Source: Prosthecobacter sp.
GTDB lineage: Bacteria; Verrucomicrobiota; Verrucomicrobiia; Verrucomicrobiales; Verrucomicrobiaceae
Direction of reading: 5' to 3'
Length of the DNA stretch: 64,000 nucleotides
Assembly (NCBI GenBank): GCA_030827515.1
Contig: JAUREI010000001.1
Location: 1 to 64,000 of the forward strand
Positions 1 to 9,400 of the stretch are shown piece by piece. The notes beneath the pieces were generated by a model, which worked only from the letters and a program-made list of their open reading frames with translations, was not told where the DNA came from and did not search any database. Each line of letters begins with the position of its first letter. Position 1 is the stretch's first letter. A program made the translations under genes and the position numbers.

Positions 1-972
1 CTCGTCCTTCAGATGGGCGGCGGTTTCGGCGGCCGCGGCATCGAGTGCGGCATTCACCTTGGCCTCCTCGCCCTTGATTTCAGCCAGCAGGGCCGTGCGG
101 GCGGCAGTCAGGCTGTCAAGCACCCCGGACAGGCGGGCTGACTCGGCGCGGCGCCAGGCGAGCTGGTCTTCCTGGATGCTTTTGGCGCGTGGCCCAAGAC
201 CGATGATGCCGCTACGCTGGCCGTTGACCTCGCGCTCGAACTCGGTCTGCCAGTGGTTCAGTTCGCCGGCGATCTTCTGGTTCTCGGTCCCCTGCTTGGC
301 GAGTTCGGCCTCAAGTGCTGCCAGGCGTTGGCGGGGGGCGGCGGTAGCCTCGGCGATCTTGGCATCCCGCTCGGCGCGCGCCTTGAGCTCCTCCTCGTTG
401 GGGGGCGCCTCGCCGGCAGTCGCCGGTTTGTCGAGGAAAGACGCGCTGAAGGTCGCATCCCATGCCTCGCGCTGGACGGCGATCTGGGCCTCCAGGGGCG
501 TGATCTTGGCCTCGACGGCAGACCGGCTCTGGGTGGTCGACTGGCGCACAGCCTCGATTTCCTGCTGGCGCTCCTGTTCAATGACGGCCGAGACAGTGTC
601 GCGGAAGAGCAGCAAGGTCAGCGGGTGGGCAATCGTGACCCCCATGAGGGTCGCCACCACTAGGCGCAGGGCAAACTGGGCGAGCTTACGAAAAATGTTT
701 TGGTAGGCGCGATAGGTGGCGAGCAGGGCGCGGTCGACCGTCAGGATAATGAAGGACCAGACCAGGGACACGGACGCGATGACCCACCAGTTGTCGGTGA
801 GGGTCGAAAGCGCGTAGGCGCATGCAATGAAGGCAAAGAAGCATGGGACGAGCACGGTGGCGCCGAAGGCGACGTACTTGCGCCGTTCCCAGGCGGGGCA
901 GGCTTCCAAACTGTCGGTGGCGGCTCCGGAGAGCCAGAAGAAGATCCGTTCCAAGCGTGAGGTGGTGTGCAT
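1..972 (-). CDS. DUF4407 domain membrane/coiled-coil protein (partial, C-terminus off window)
   Basis: This minus-strand frame runs off the left edge with 324 codons visible; the ORF track lists only shadows here because the frame is open at the edge. The N-terminus reads FFWLSGAATD, then CPAWERRKY, which matches the start of DUF4407 proteins as I know them. Three hydrophobic segments follow (about residues 30-50, 53-72 and 90-108), with TDNWW and a VDRALL motif between them. The rest is a charged, alanine/glutamate-rich stretch typical of a long coiled coil. No catalytic motif is visible. The family has no established function. It lies 70 bp downstream of phoR on the same strand and could be read through from phoBR. 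The start is the ATG before HTTSRLER; an in-frame GTG lies 14 codons upstream. Confidence 0.8.
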   Translation of the reverse strand, partial: MHTTSRLERIFFWLSGAATDSLEACPAWERRKYVAFGATVLVPCFFAFIACAYALSTLTDNWWVIASVSLVWSFIILTVDRALLATYRAYQNIFRKLAQFALRLVVATLMGVTIAHPLTLLLFRDTVSAVIEQERQQEIEAVRQSTTQSRSAVEAKITPLEAQIAVQREAWDATFSASFLDKPATAGEAPPNEEELKARAERDAKIAEATAAPRQRLAALEAELAKQGTENQKIAGELNHWQTEFEREVNGQRSGIIGLGPRAKSIQEDQLAWRRAESARLSGVLDSLTAARTALLAEIKGEEAKVNAALDAAAAETAAHLKDE

Positions 973-1042
973 GGGAGCCGGTCGCGCCAGCGCCACAAAA
1001 TGCGGGTTCGGCACACGAAGTCAAAGCCAACTTGTCTCTTCC

Positions 1043-2302
1043 TCAGACGGCAACCGGGGCGGCGGGCAGGCGGATCGTGAAGCGGGTTTCCACGCCCGGC
1101 GTACTGACCAGTTCAATCGTGCCGCCATGGGCCTCAACGGTTCGGCGCACAATGCTCAGGCCGAGACCGGTGCCCTTGATTTCGGGCGAATGATGCTTGT
1201 GTCCGCGGTAAAAGCGCTTGAACACAAAGGGCAGGTCGTGGGCCGGGATGCCAATTCCGTTGTCGCTAACCACCAGCACACAGCCTTCCGGGGACCATTT
1301 GCCGCTGACCCGGATCAGCAGGCCGGGATTCGGGTTTTCCTTGATGGCATTCTCCAGCAGGTTGGTGAAGACCTGATCCCAGTAAAAGCGGTCGCCGACA
1401 AGGACAGCGTCCTCTTCCGGGAAATCCATTTCCACCCGGGTGTCGCGTCCCTCCAGCATGGGCGCCAGATGGTCAAGCGCGTCCTGGACGCAAGCCCGCA
1501 CGTTGAACGGCTCCAGGCTGAGCGCCGAAGCACCATTCTCCAGGCGCGAAATGGTGAGCAGATCCTCAATGATGCGCAGGATGCGCTTGCCATGCTTCTC
1601 CATGACCGTCAGACAGCGCGCACGACTTGCCTCATCCCGGATGACCCCGCTCTGGAGCGATTCGATGTAGCCGTTGATCAGGGTCAGGGGCGTCCGGAGT
1701 TCGTGCGAGGCGTTGGCGACGAAATCACGGCGAATCTGTTCGGTCATCGTCTGCTCGGTGATGTCATAGACCATCAGCCAGACACCGCGTTCGGCCTTGG
1801 CGGGCAGCGGCGCGGCCTCAACGAGATAGTGGCGTGTTCCGAGCACGCCCCCGTCCTGAACGGCCTGGTGTTCGATATCACGGACGTAGCGCCGCTCCTC
1901 GCGCAGGGCGGATTGCGCCAGTTCCGAAATCTGGTGATCGGCCAATTCCTCAAGCAGGGTGCGTCCACGCCGGATGGTCGCCTTGTGCATCAGTCGCTCC
2001 ATGCTGCGGTTGCAGAACTTGATGCGCATCATCTCATCGACAATGACCACCCCCTGACGAATCTCCTGAAGCAGGGCCTCGAAGAGGCGTCGCAGATACT
2101 CCTCCCGGGCAAGGGCACCCTCCGACTCGACCAAGCCGGCAAAGCGGGCCGCGAGTATGTCCGCCTCGGCCGGTCTCAGCCCGGCCACGGTGGTGAGGCG
2201 GTCGGTCAAGCGCCGCCAGCGGCGCTCGCGTGTCCATGCCCAGGCCGCCAGGGCCAGCAGGCAAAACAACAGCAGCGGCGTCAGCGATGTCATGAACGGC
2301 AT
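1043..2302 (-). CDS. phoR: Phosphate-regulon-type sensor histidine kinase PhoR
   Basis: A 419-residue sensor kinase that would phosphorylate the PhoB-like regulator just upstream. One membrane segment spans about residues 8-23. A PAS-like region covers about 80-180, followed by the HisKA phospho-acceptor box (ASHELRTPL, His200). The HATPase_c part shows NLLENAIKENP (about 313-323), DNGIGI (347-352) and GTGLGLSI (377-384), so all catalytic boxes are intact. The short N-terminal anchor plus PAS, without a large periplasmic domain, is the PhoR layout. The track ORF begins 60 codons earlier, but that extension overlaps phoB and lacks a membrane-anchor look; ATG 2302 (MPFMTS) or 2293 is preferred. 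The gap to phoB is 46 bp. The specific PhoR assignment rests on architecture and the nearby phoU. Confidence 0.86.
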   Translation of the reverse strand: MPFMTSLTPLLLFCLLALAAWAWTRERRWRRLTDRLTTVAGLRPAEADILAARFAGLVESEGALAREEYLRRLFEALLQEIRQGVVIVDEMMRIKFCNRSMERLMHKATIRRGRTLLEELADHQISELAQSALREERRYVRDIEHQAVQDGGVLGTRHYLVEAAPLPAKAERGVWLMVYDITEQTMTEQIRRDFVANASHELRTPLTLINGYIESLQSGVIRDEASRARCLTVMEKHGKRILRIIEDLLTISRLENGASALSLEPFNVRACVQDALDHLAPMLEGRDTRVEMDFPEEDAVLVGDRFYWDQVFTNLLENAIKENPNPGLLIRVSGKWSPEGCVLVVSDNGIGIPAHDLPFVFKRFYRGHKHHSPEIKGTGLGLSIVRRTVEAHGGTIELVSTPGVETRFTIRLPAAPVAV

Positions 2303-2348
2303 CGAAAGGCGGCGCGACGAAAAAAGCAAGGGCCGAGCAGACCGGCGG

Positions 2349-3047
2349 TCAAACCCGTTCCAAACCGGCTGCCTCGGCGGCAAACTGATAGCCCGTGCCA
2401 CGCACCGTGACAATGTGGCGACCCGCGTCACCCAGCTTTTCACGCAGGCGCTTGATGTGTGTGTCGAGCGTGCGCGTGGCAACGTCGTCCGAGTAGCCCC
2501 AGACCTCGCGCAGCAATTCCGCGCGGGTGTGAACGGCCGTGGTGTTTTCCATGAGCACGGCCAGCAGCTTGAATTCCGTCGTGGTCAGCTCGATCGGATG
2601 ATCGTCGTGATAACACTTCATGTTCTTGCGGTCGAGCAGGAACGGTCCAACACGCAGTTCGGAAACATGGGTGACTTTCTTGGTGCGGCGCAGGATGGCG
2701 GTGATTCGCAGGGCCAGTTCGCGCGGGGAAAACGGCTTGGTCAGGTAATCGTCGGCCCCCAGTTCAAGGCCGTTGATCTTGTCGGTGACCTGGACACGGG
2801 CAGTCAGCATGATGACGGGCACTGACCGGGTGCGGCTGTCCGCGCGCAGCCTTTTGAACACGGACATGCCGTCCTGACCCGGCAGCATCAAGTCCAGAAC
2901 CACGAGATCGGGTTCGTGCTCGATCACCGCGTTGAGCACCTGCAGACCATTGGTTATGCAGACGCACTCATGACCCTCTCGCATGAGATGGAGGGTGATC
3001 AACTCCGAAATGTCGGGTTCGTCGTCAACGACCAGGATTTTGCTCAT
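2349..3047 (-). CDS. phoB: PhoB-like OmpR-family response regulator
   Basis: A 232-residue two-domain response regulator. The receiver domain (1-120) has the acidic pair D8/D9, phospho-acceptor D52 in LDLMLPG, T82 and K104. The C-terminal winged helix (about 130-228) ends with the recognition-helix region VATRTLDTHIKRLREKLG and the GTGYQF wing. It is the first gene of the phoB-phoR pair, and the divergent neighbour on the plus strand is a GT4 glycosyltransferase. The start is ATG 3047 (MSKILVVDDE), 13 codons inside the track ORF, because receiver domains begin at this point. By family knowledge PhoB activates phosphate-starvation genes; here likely targets include the divergent GT4-plcP-phoU run. 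Assignment to phosphate rather than another signal is inferred from context. Confidence 0.86.
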   Translation of the reverse strand: MSKILVVDDEPDISELITLHLMREGHECVCITNGLQVLNAVIEHEPDLVVLDLMLPGQDGMSVFKRLRADSRTRSVPVIMLTARVQVTDKINGLELGADDYLTKPFSPRELALRITAILRRTKKVTHVSELRVGPFLLDRKNMKCYHDDHPIELTTTEFKLLAVLMENTTAVHTRAELLREVWGYSDDVATRTLDTHIKRLREKLGDAGRHIVTVRGTGYQFAAEAAGLERV

Positions 3048-3220
3048 AGGACGATGAAATACACCAGCCCACACGGGCTCCAACAAATAGTATTTGGTGA
3101 CGAGAACGGCACAAATTACACCGTTCCGGCTTCAACCCAAGAGCTTCGTGACAGATTCGTCACCATGCACCATCTTGAGGCCGGCTCAGGCCGCTGTCAG
3201 TAAAGTTTACCGCCCCCCCA
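3048..3220. promoter_or_regulatory. Divergent promoter region with candidate PhoB half-sites
   Basis: This 173-bp gap separates phoB (minus) from the GT4 gene (plus). It contains CTGTCA, the core hexamer of the classical Pho box, on the plus strand at 3194-3199 and on the minus strand at 3154-3149. The second lies within an inverted repeat GTGAC-N6-GTCAC (3148-3163). A short palindrome, GTAAAGTTTAC, covers 3200-3210. A second hexamer at canonical direct-repeat spacing is absent, so the PhoB-site reading is tentative. No convincing -10 was seen. Confidence 0.3.
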
Positions 3221-4348
3221 ATGAGGCTGCTACTGATCACCGACACCTACCCACCCGAGATCAACGGCGTGGCCCGGACATTGTCGGTCCTGGCTGGCAG
3301 CCTGCTCAAACGGGGCCATGCAGTGGAAATTGTCACGCCTCGTGAGGCGGATCCCGGCGAACCGGGCGACGCACCGATTCGACACCTGGTTCGTTCGCTG
3401 CCCCTGCCCGGCTATCCCGGCCTGCGCTTTGGACTGGCCACGCGCGGACACCTGCTGCGCCTGTTTGAGCACTTTCGTCCGGATGTGCTCTATGTGGCGA
3501 CTGAAACGCCGCTGGGACTCGCCGCGATTCTCGCCGCACGTCGTGCGGGCGTGCCGGTCGTCTCGGGATTTCACACCAATTTTCAGACCTATCTGGGGGA
3601 TTATGCACCCACCATGCTCGCCGCCTTGGCCAGGCCGTTGCTGCGAGCCCTGCACAATCAAACGGCTCGCACCCTGACGCCGAGCGCCGACACAGCGGCC
3701 ATGCTCACTTCCTGGGGAGTCAACAACGTCGGTGTGCTCGGGCGCGGCGTCGACACCCAGTTGTTCGATCCGGATCGCCGCAGCGCGGAGTTGCGCCGCA
3801 GCTGGGGCGCCGATGACAACACATCGGTGGCTCTTTATGTCGGCCGGGTGGCAGCGGAAAAAAATCTCGACCTTCTGGTCCGAGCCTTTGACGTCTTCAG
3901 GTCGGTTCACCCAAACTCGCCCTGCGTCATTGTAGGCGACGGGCCGCGACGGCCAAGCCTGCAGGCGGCACGCCCCGACCTGCATTTTTCCGGTTCCCGC
4001 ACCGGCGAGGATCTGGCACGTCATTATGCCAGCGCAGACCTCTTCCTCTTCCCAAGTGTCACCGAGACCTTTGGCAACGTCGTGCTGGAAGCCCTGGCAG
4101 CCGGCCTGCCGACAGTTGCCTATGATTATGCAGGCCCCCGCCAGTTGATCCGTCATGGCAACAACGGCTGGCTGGCTCCACTTGGCGATGAAGCGGCCTT
4201 TCTTGCCGCTGTCGAGACCGCCGCCGGTTGCCTGGACAGCCCGCAGCATCGAACCGAGGCAAGGGCCCTCGCTTTGGAGCAGGGCTGGCCGCGCGTGATT
4301 GAGCAATTTGAAAGGGAGCTGCTCGAAGTCCAGAGAGACCGCCCTTGA
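3221..4348 (+). CDS. GT4 family glycosyltransferase (Agt/MgtA-like, candidate glycolipid synthase)
   Basis: A 375-residue GT-B fold glycosyltransferase. The N-terminal half starts TDTYPPEINGVARTL, with the flexible nucleotide-sugar loop motif. PGYPGLRF and VATETPLGLAA occur in the same order as in GDP-mannose- or UDP-sugar-dependent GT4 enzymes that glycosylate lipids. The C-terminal half has GRVAAEKNL (about 207-215) and the EX7E motif in ETFGNVVLEALAAG (about 282-295). No signal peptide or membrane segment is present, fitting a peripheral inner-membrane enzyme. It is divergent from phoB and is followed within 32 bp by a PlcP-like metallophosphatase and then phoU. In several bacteria a GT4 beside PlcP makes glycolipids from diacylglycerol under phosphate limitation; that role here is inference. 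The sugar donor cannot be told from sequence. Confidence 0.8.
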   Translation: MRLLLITDTYPPEINGVARTLSVLAGSLLKRGHAVEIVTPREADPGEPGDAPIRHLVRSLPLPGYPGLRFGLATRGHLLRLFEHFRPDVLYVATETPLGLAAILAARRAGVPVVSGFHTNFQTYLGDYAPTMLAALARPLLRALHNQTARTLTPSADTAAMLTSWGVNNVGVLGRGVDTQLFDPDRRSAELRRSWGADDNTSVALYVGRVAAEKNLDLLVRAFDVFRSVHPNSPCVIVGDGPRRPSLQAARPDLHFSGSRTGEDLARHYASADLFLFPSVTETFGNVVLEALAAGLPTVAYDYAGPRQLIRHGNNGWLAPLGDEAAFLAAVETAAGCLDSPQHRTEARALALEQGWPRVIEQFERELLEVQRDRP

Positions 4349-4380
4349 CGCCCGCCTGCATGCCATCGTTGAATTCCGCC

Positions 4381-5265
4381 ATGCCCGAAGACCCTGAAAC
4401 CACGTCCGCCGCCCCCTCCCAGGCTGCCAAGACCAAGTTGCGGGTTCGCACCGTCTTCGTTTCCGACGTGCACCTCGGCATGCCCGACTGCAAGGCCGCC
4501 CAGGCCTCGCACTTCCTGCGCAACACCCTTTGCGATAAACTGGTGCTCAACGGCGACATCATCGACGCCTGGCACCTGCGCCGTCTTGGCGGCTGGAACA
4601 AGGCGCACACCCATTTTATCCGCACGGTCCTGCGCAAGATGGAGAAAGAAAACACCCAGATCATCTACCTGCGCGGCAACCATGACGACATCCTCGACCG
4701 CTTCATCCCGATCACCCTCGACAACTTCCTGATCACCGGAGAACACATTCACCGCACGACCGCAGGCGACTATCTTGTCGTGCATGGCGACGGCTTTGAC
4801 CACGTCACCACCAACCACCCCTGGATTGCCCACCTCGGCGGCATCGGCTACAACCTGCTGCTTCGCGTCAACCGGGTCTACAACTGGTGGCGACGGGTGC
4901 GCGGCAAGGAGAGCTTCTCGCTGAGCCGCTGGGTCAAGCTGAAGGTCAAGTCCGCCGTCAGTTTTGTCGGCCGCTACGAGGAGCAGCTTCAGGAGCTTGC
5001 CCGCGCCAAGGGCTGCAGGGGCATCATCTGCGGCCACATCCACAGCCCGGCCGACAAGGTCATCGGTGAAACCCACTACCTCAACTCGGGCGACTGGGTC
5101 GAATCGCTGACCGCCATCATCGAGCACCTCGACGATCGCTTTGAGGTGATCACGTACGATCAATTCTGTGAGCGGACCGGCCGGGAACCCAAGGGGGGAG
5201 CCGATGTCGCCGAGGTTGCCGGCAAGTCCGGCCCGAACGAATCCGCAACGCACCCCGCCATGTAA
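4381..5265 (+). CDS. LpxH/PlcP-type metallophosphatase (candidate phospholipase C)
   Basis: A 294-residue calcineurin-like phosphoesterase. The metal-binding motifs are intact: SDVHLG (about 27-32), NGDIID (57-62), GNHDD (99-103) and GHIH (about 218-221). The central SLSRWVKLKVKSAVSF and the terminal YLNSGDWVESLTAIIEH resemble, from memory, the PlcP phospholipase C group more than true LpxH. PlcP proteins are routinely annotated as UDP-2,3-diacylglucosamine diphosphatase. PlcP cleaves phosphatidyl lipids to diacylglycerol during phosphate starvation. The flanking GT4 and phoU genes and divergent phoBR support that role; LpxH activity in lipid A synthesis remains the alternative. The track ORF starts at a TTG overlapping the previous stop; ATG 4381 (or 4360) is preferred. 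Confidence 0.8.
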   Translation: MPEDPETTSAAPSQAAKTKLRVRTVFVSDVHLGMPDCKAAQASHFLRNTLCDKLVLNGDIIDAWHLRRLGGWNKAHTHFIRTVLRKMEKENTQIIYLRGNHDDILDRFIPITLDNFLITGEHIHRTTAGDYLVVHGDGFDHVTTNHPWIAHLGGIGYNLLLRVNRVYNWWRRVRGKESFSLSRWVKLKVKSAVSFVGRYEEQLQELARAKGCRGIICGHIHSPADKVIGETHYLNSGDWVESLTAIIEHLDDRFEVITYDQFCERTGREPKGGADVAEVAGKSGPNESATHPAM

Positions 5266-5269
5266 CTCC

Positions 5270-5968
5270 ATGCAGGACCACATCCTCACCAGCTTCGACC
5301 AGAACCTCCTCAGCCTGCGCGAGCAGGTTCTCATCATGGCGAGCATCGCCCGCAAGAACCTCGCCGGCGCGATGCGCGGGCTGATGGAACGCGACACGGA
5401 CCTGTGCAATGCCGCGATCGCGGCCGACCAGGACGTCAATGAACTGGAGAAGAGCATCGACCGCCTCGGCATGCAGATCCTTCTCAAGTTCCAGCCCACC
5501 GCCCAGGATCTCCGCCAGGTCATGGGCACGATCCGCATAGCCAACAACCTCGAGCGCATCTCCGATCAGGCGGGCAGCATCGCCAAGCGGGCGCGCGCCA
5601 TCAATCTGCTCCCGGAGATGCCGGAAACCAGCCTGATCCAGCCGGTCTACCATCTTTGCGCCCGCAACCTGGAAGCGGCCATCCAGGCCTTTAGCGACGG
5701 TGACGCCGAAGCCGCCGCCGAGATCCGCCAGCGCGACAAGGAACTGGATGCCGCCGAGAAGCATCTGGATCAGGCCCTGCTCCTGGTCATGGAGGCGCGC
5801 AATGCGCCCCTCGAGGGCTATCTGCACCTCATCTTCATCGCACGCTTCCTGGAGCGCGTCGGCGACCACTGCAAAAACATCTGCGAGGACACCGTCTTCA
5901 TCGAGAAAGCCGAGGACATTCGTTTCGACAAGGCCAAGCGTGTCGCCGTTGCGGCCCCACCACCCTGA
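5270..5968 (+). CDS. phoU: Phosphate signalling protein PhoU
   Basis: A 232-residue all-helical protein with the two tandem three-helix repeats of PhoU. The metal-binding signatures appear as NNLERISDQAGSIAKRA in the first half and FLERVGDHCKNICEDTVF near the end, both characteristic of the family. PhoU represses the phosphate regulon by bridging the Pst transporter and PhoR. No pst genes are in the window. The gene starts 4 bp after the metallophosphatase stop, which suggests co-transcription with it and the GT4 gene. The track ORF starts upstream inside that gene; ATG 5270 (MQDHILTSF) is where PhoU homology begins. The 3' end faces the iscU-like gene with a 9-bp gap, leaving no room for a separate terminator. 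Confidence 0.92.
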   Translation: MQDHILTSFDQNLLSLREQVLIMASIARKNLAGAMRGLMERDTDLCNAAIAADQDVNELEKSIDRLGMQILLKFQPTAQDLRQVMGTIRIANNLERISDQAGSIAKRARAINLLPEMPETSLIQPVYHLCARNLEAAIQAFSDGDAEAAAEIRQRDKELDAAEKHLDQALLLVMEARNAPLEGYLHLIFIARFLERVGDHCKNICEDTVFIEKAEDIRFDKAKRVAVAAPPP

Positions 5969-5977
5969 ACAAGGGTC

Positions 5978-6457
5978 TCAGGATTCCATGACGATGCGAA
6001 TCCTGCCGGCTGATTTGCCGGCGGATGCGAGGCTGTCAGCCAATGTCGGTCCCTGTGGGACCGGGGGCGCCAACGCGGAGGGAGGATTCCCCTGCTCCGC
6101 CTCCAGGGCGGCCTTGAGGGCACCCTCAACCATCTGGCCGCAGTGAATCTTCATCGGCGGCAGCGGACCGAGCGGGGCGCTGAGTTCCTCGGCGGAGAGT
6201 TGCAGCGCCTCCTCCCGGGTCTTGCCGCGAATCAGTTCGGTGGCCAGGCTCGCGACCGCAATGGCGGTCTGGCAACCGAAGCTTTGAAAGGTGGCCTTGT
6301 CGATCACCCTGCGCCCGTCCTGCTCGCGGAACTTCAGCCACATGCGAACCATGTCGCCGCAGTCCGGACTGCCCACCGTGCCAACGGAGTCGGCGTCGGT
6401 CATCTCACCAAGATTGCGGGGATTCTCCAGGGCTGACTGCAGTGCGTCTTCGTTCAT
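5978..6457 (-). CDS. IscU/NifU-like iron-sulfur cluster scaffold
   Basis: A 159-residue protein with the U-type scaffold fold. It starts with NPRNLGEM and has the three cluster-ligand cysteines: C33 in SPDCGD (with D35 beside it), C62 in SFGCQTA and C106 in KIHCGQM. The body ends near residue 120, as in IscU, followed by a 40-residue Ala/Pro-rich tail. It would assemble 2Fe-2S or 4Fe-4S clusters on sulfur from a cysteine desulfurase, but no iscS or nifS is visible in the window. It lies downstream of secA on the same strand with a 19-bp gap and may be co-transcribed. Whether it belongs to an ISC or NIF-type system cannot be decided from this gene alone. Confidence 0.88.
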   Translation of the reverse strand: MNEDALQSALENPRNLGEMTDADSVGTVGSPDCGDMVRMWLKFREQDGRRVIDKATFQSFGCQTAIAVASLATELIRGKTREEALQLSAEELSAPLGPLPPMKIHCGQMVEGALKAALEAEQGNPPSALAPPVPQGPTLADSLASAGKSAGRIRIVMES

Positions 6458-6476
6458 GGCCGTTCAGGGTGGATTA

Positions 6477-9400
6477 CTACGCCAGCCGTCCGCAGCACTG
6501 CTTGAACTTTTTGCCGCTGCCACAGGGGCAGGGATCGTTGCGGCCGGCAGTGACCTTCGGGCGCGCGGGTCCGGCGGCACGCGGCACGATGAGCCGGGGG
6601 CCCTCGGTGGCGGGATCATGCGGCTTTTCCTCGGAAGCCTTGCGCTGCGGCTGGGATTGGGGCTCGCCACCGGCCTGGAGGGCTAGCTGGGCCAGGAACT
6701 GTTCAAAGGCGGCAAGCTGCTGGGTGCTTTTGAAAAGGTTGCCAAGAACCTCCCCATTGATATTGCGCATGAGGTCCGAAAAGATCGAGAAAGCCTCTTG
6801 CTTGAACTCAATGAGCGGGTCCTTTTGGCCATAGCTGCGCAGCGAAATGCCCTCCTTGAGGGCGTCGAGCGCGTAAAGATGCTCCTGCCAGAGACGGTCG
6901 ATGGCGTTGAGCAGGATCATTTTCTCGATCTCCTGCAGCGCCTGAGGATTGGCACCGGCGACCTTGGCGTCATAGGCGTGCAGGATGCGGCCGCGCAGCC
7001 ACTCGCACTTGCCCTCGTAGGAAAGCCCCCGGAAATCATCATCAAGTTCGCGCAGGCCGATCGGGAAGGTCGAGTTCACCCAGTGCAGCAGTCCGTCCTC
7101 ATCCGGCACCCCATCACTGCCTTCGTCCCGCGGCAGGAATTCGTCGAGCCGTTCCTCCAGCCCCTCCTTGACGGCTTCGTCGATGAGCAGGCGCGGATCA
7201 TTGCTGTTGAGCACGTCATTGCGGCGCTCGTAAATGACCTCGCGCTGCTGGTTCATGACATCGTCATACTCGAGCACCCGCTTGCGCCAGGTGTAGTTGC
7301 GCTGCTCCACCTTCTTCTGGGCGCTCTCGACGCTGCGATTGAGCCAGGGATGCTGCAGTTCCTCCCCCTCCTTCATGCCGAAGCGCTCCATGATCTTCGT
7401 CATGCGGTCGGCGGCGCCGAAATTGCGCATGAGGTCGTCCTCGAAGCTGAGGAAGAATTTGCTCTCACCGGGATCGCCCTGGCGCGCGCAGCGGCCTCGC
7501 AGCTGGCGGTCGACACGTCTCGACTCGTGGCGCTCGGTGGCGAGAACGAAGAGACCGCCGAGTTCGGCAACCCCCTCGCCCAGTTTGATGTCGGTGCCGC
7601 GGCCGGCCATGTTGGTCGAGATGGTCACCGCACCGCGCTGACCGGCCCGGGCGACAATCTCGGCCTCCTGCCGGTGATACTTGGCGTTGAGCACCGAGTG
7701 CGGGATCTTTTGCAGCTTGAGCATTCGGCTGACCGTTTCGGATGCCTCGACGCTGGCGGTGCCGACAAGCATCGGCTGCCCCTTGGCGTGACGCTCATGA
7801 ATCATGGCGATGACGGCCGCGTACTTCTCGCGGCGGGTCTTGTAGATGCTGTCATTGTCATCGACGCGCTTCACCGGGCGGTTCGTGGGAATGGTGAGGA
7901 CGTCGAGGCCGTAGATGTCGTGAAACTCCGCCGCGTCGGTCTCGGCGGTGCCCGTCATGCCGCCCAGCTTCTGATAGAGGCGGAAGTAGTTCTGGATGGT
8001 GATCGTGGCCAGGGTCTGGGTCTCGGCGTCAATCTGCACGCCCTCCTTGGCCTCGACCGCCTGGTGCAGGCCGTCGCTCCAGCGGCGGCCGGGCATCTTG
8101 CGGCCCGTCTGGCTGTCGACGATGACGACCTTGTTGTCCTCAACGACATACTCGACGTCCTTCTCGTAAATGCAGTAGGCGCGCAGCAACTGGCTGATCT
8201 GGTGAATGCGCTGTCCCTGATGCGACAGGCGATCCTGAAGCTCGGCCTTCTTTTCCGTCTTCTGGGCCTCGGTAAGGGCTGAATCTCCGTCGATCTCGGA
8301 ATAGAGGGTGGCGAGATCCGGCAGCACGAAGGCGTCCGGCTCGTCGGGGTTGAGGAAGTTGCGGCCCTTTTCACTGAGGTCGGCATCGTGCGACTTCTGG
8401 TCCATGGAGAAGAACAATTCCTCCTTGAGGGCGAACAGGTCCTTCTTCTGGGTGTCCTCGTAAAGCTTCAGCTCGGCCTTCTCCATGGCGCGCCGGAGTT
8501 CCGGATCCTCCATGCAGCGCATCAGCGCGCGGTTCTTTGGCTGGCCGACATGAACCTGGTATAGCTTGCGGCCCGCCTCTTCAACATTGCCGGAGGCGGC
8601 CAGTTCCTTGGCTTCGGTCACCAGGCTGTTGCAAAGGGCCTGCTGACGACGGACCAACTGGTCGACCAACGGCTTGTAACGCTCGTACTGGTGGGTGCTG
8701 TCGGCACCGGCGACCGGACCGCTGATGATGAGGGGCGTGCGGGCCTCGTCGATGAGCACGGAGTCCACTTCGTCAACAATCGCAAAATAGTGGCCGCGCT
8801 GGACCTGCTGCTCGCGGCTGGAAGCCATGCCATTGTCGCGGAGGTAGTCAAAGCCGAACTCACTGTTGGTTCCGTAGGTGATGTCACAGGTGTACTGCTC
8901 GCGTCGAACGTGGGGTGGCTGGTCGTTTTGAATGCACCCGACGGTCAGGCCGAGAAACTGGTACAGATAGCCCATCCACTCCGAGTCGCGGCGCGCCAGG
9001 TAGTCATTGACCGTGATGACATGAACACCCCGTCCGGTCAGCGCGTTGAGGGTGACCGGCAGGGTGCCGACGAGGGTTTTGCCCTCACCCGTGGCCATTT
9101 CCGCGATCATCCCGCGGTGCAGGGCGATGCCGCCGATGAGCTGGACGTCGAAGTGGACCATGTTCCACTTGAGGGGCGTGTCACAAACCTGGTGTTCCTG
9201 ACCGCAGAGCCGGCGCGCGGCGTTCTTCACGACGGCATAGACCTCCGGCAGGAGGTCATCGAGCATCTTCGCCTCGAGGGCGGCAAAGCGCGGCTGGATC
9301 TCGTTCCAGGCCTCTCGCGCCCGGTCAATGCGGGCTTTGCGGTCGTCGAGAGCGGCACCGCTCCAAGCGGATTCGGCCAGGTAATCGCGTTCGAGCGACG

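Noticed and set aside
827-2410. 527-residue plus-strand ORF
   Set aside because: It lies antisense to phoR and the DUF4407 gene, has no domain, and reflects codon bias in high-GC DNA.
3230-5869. Minus-strand ORFs of 239-468 residues over the GT4, metallophosphatase and phoU genes
   Set aside because: Shadows of well-supported plus-strand genes with clear motifs.
6798-8282. 494-residue plus-strand ORF inside secA
   Set aside because: Antisense shadow; the SecA frame carries all motifs.
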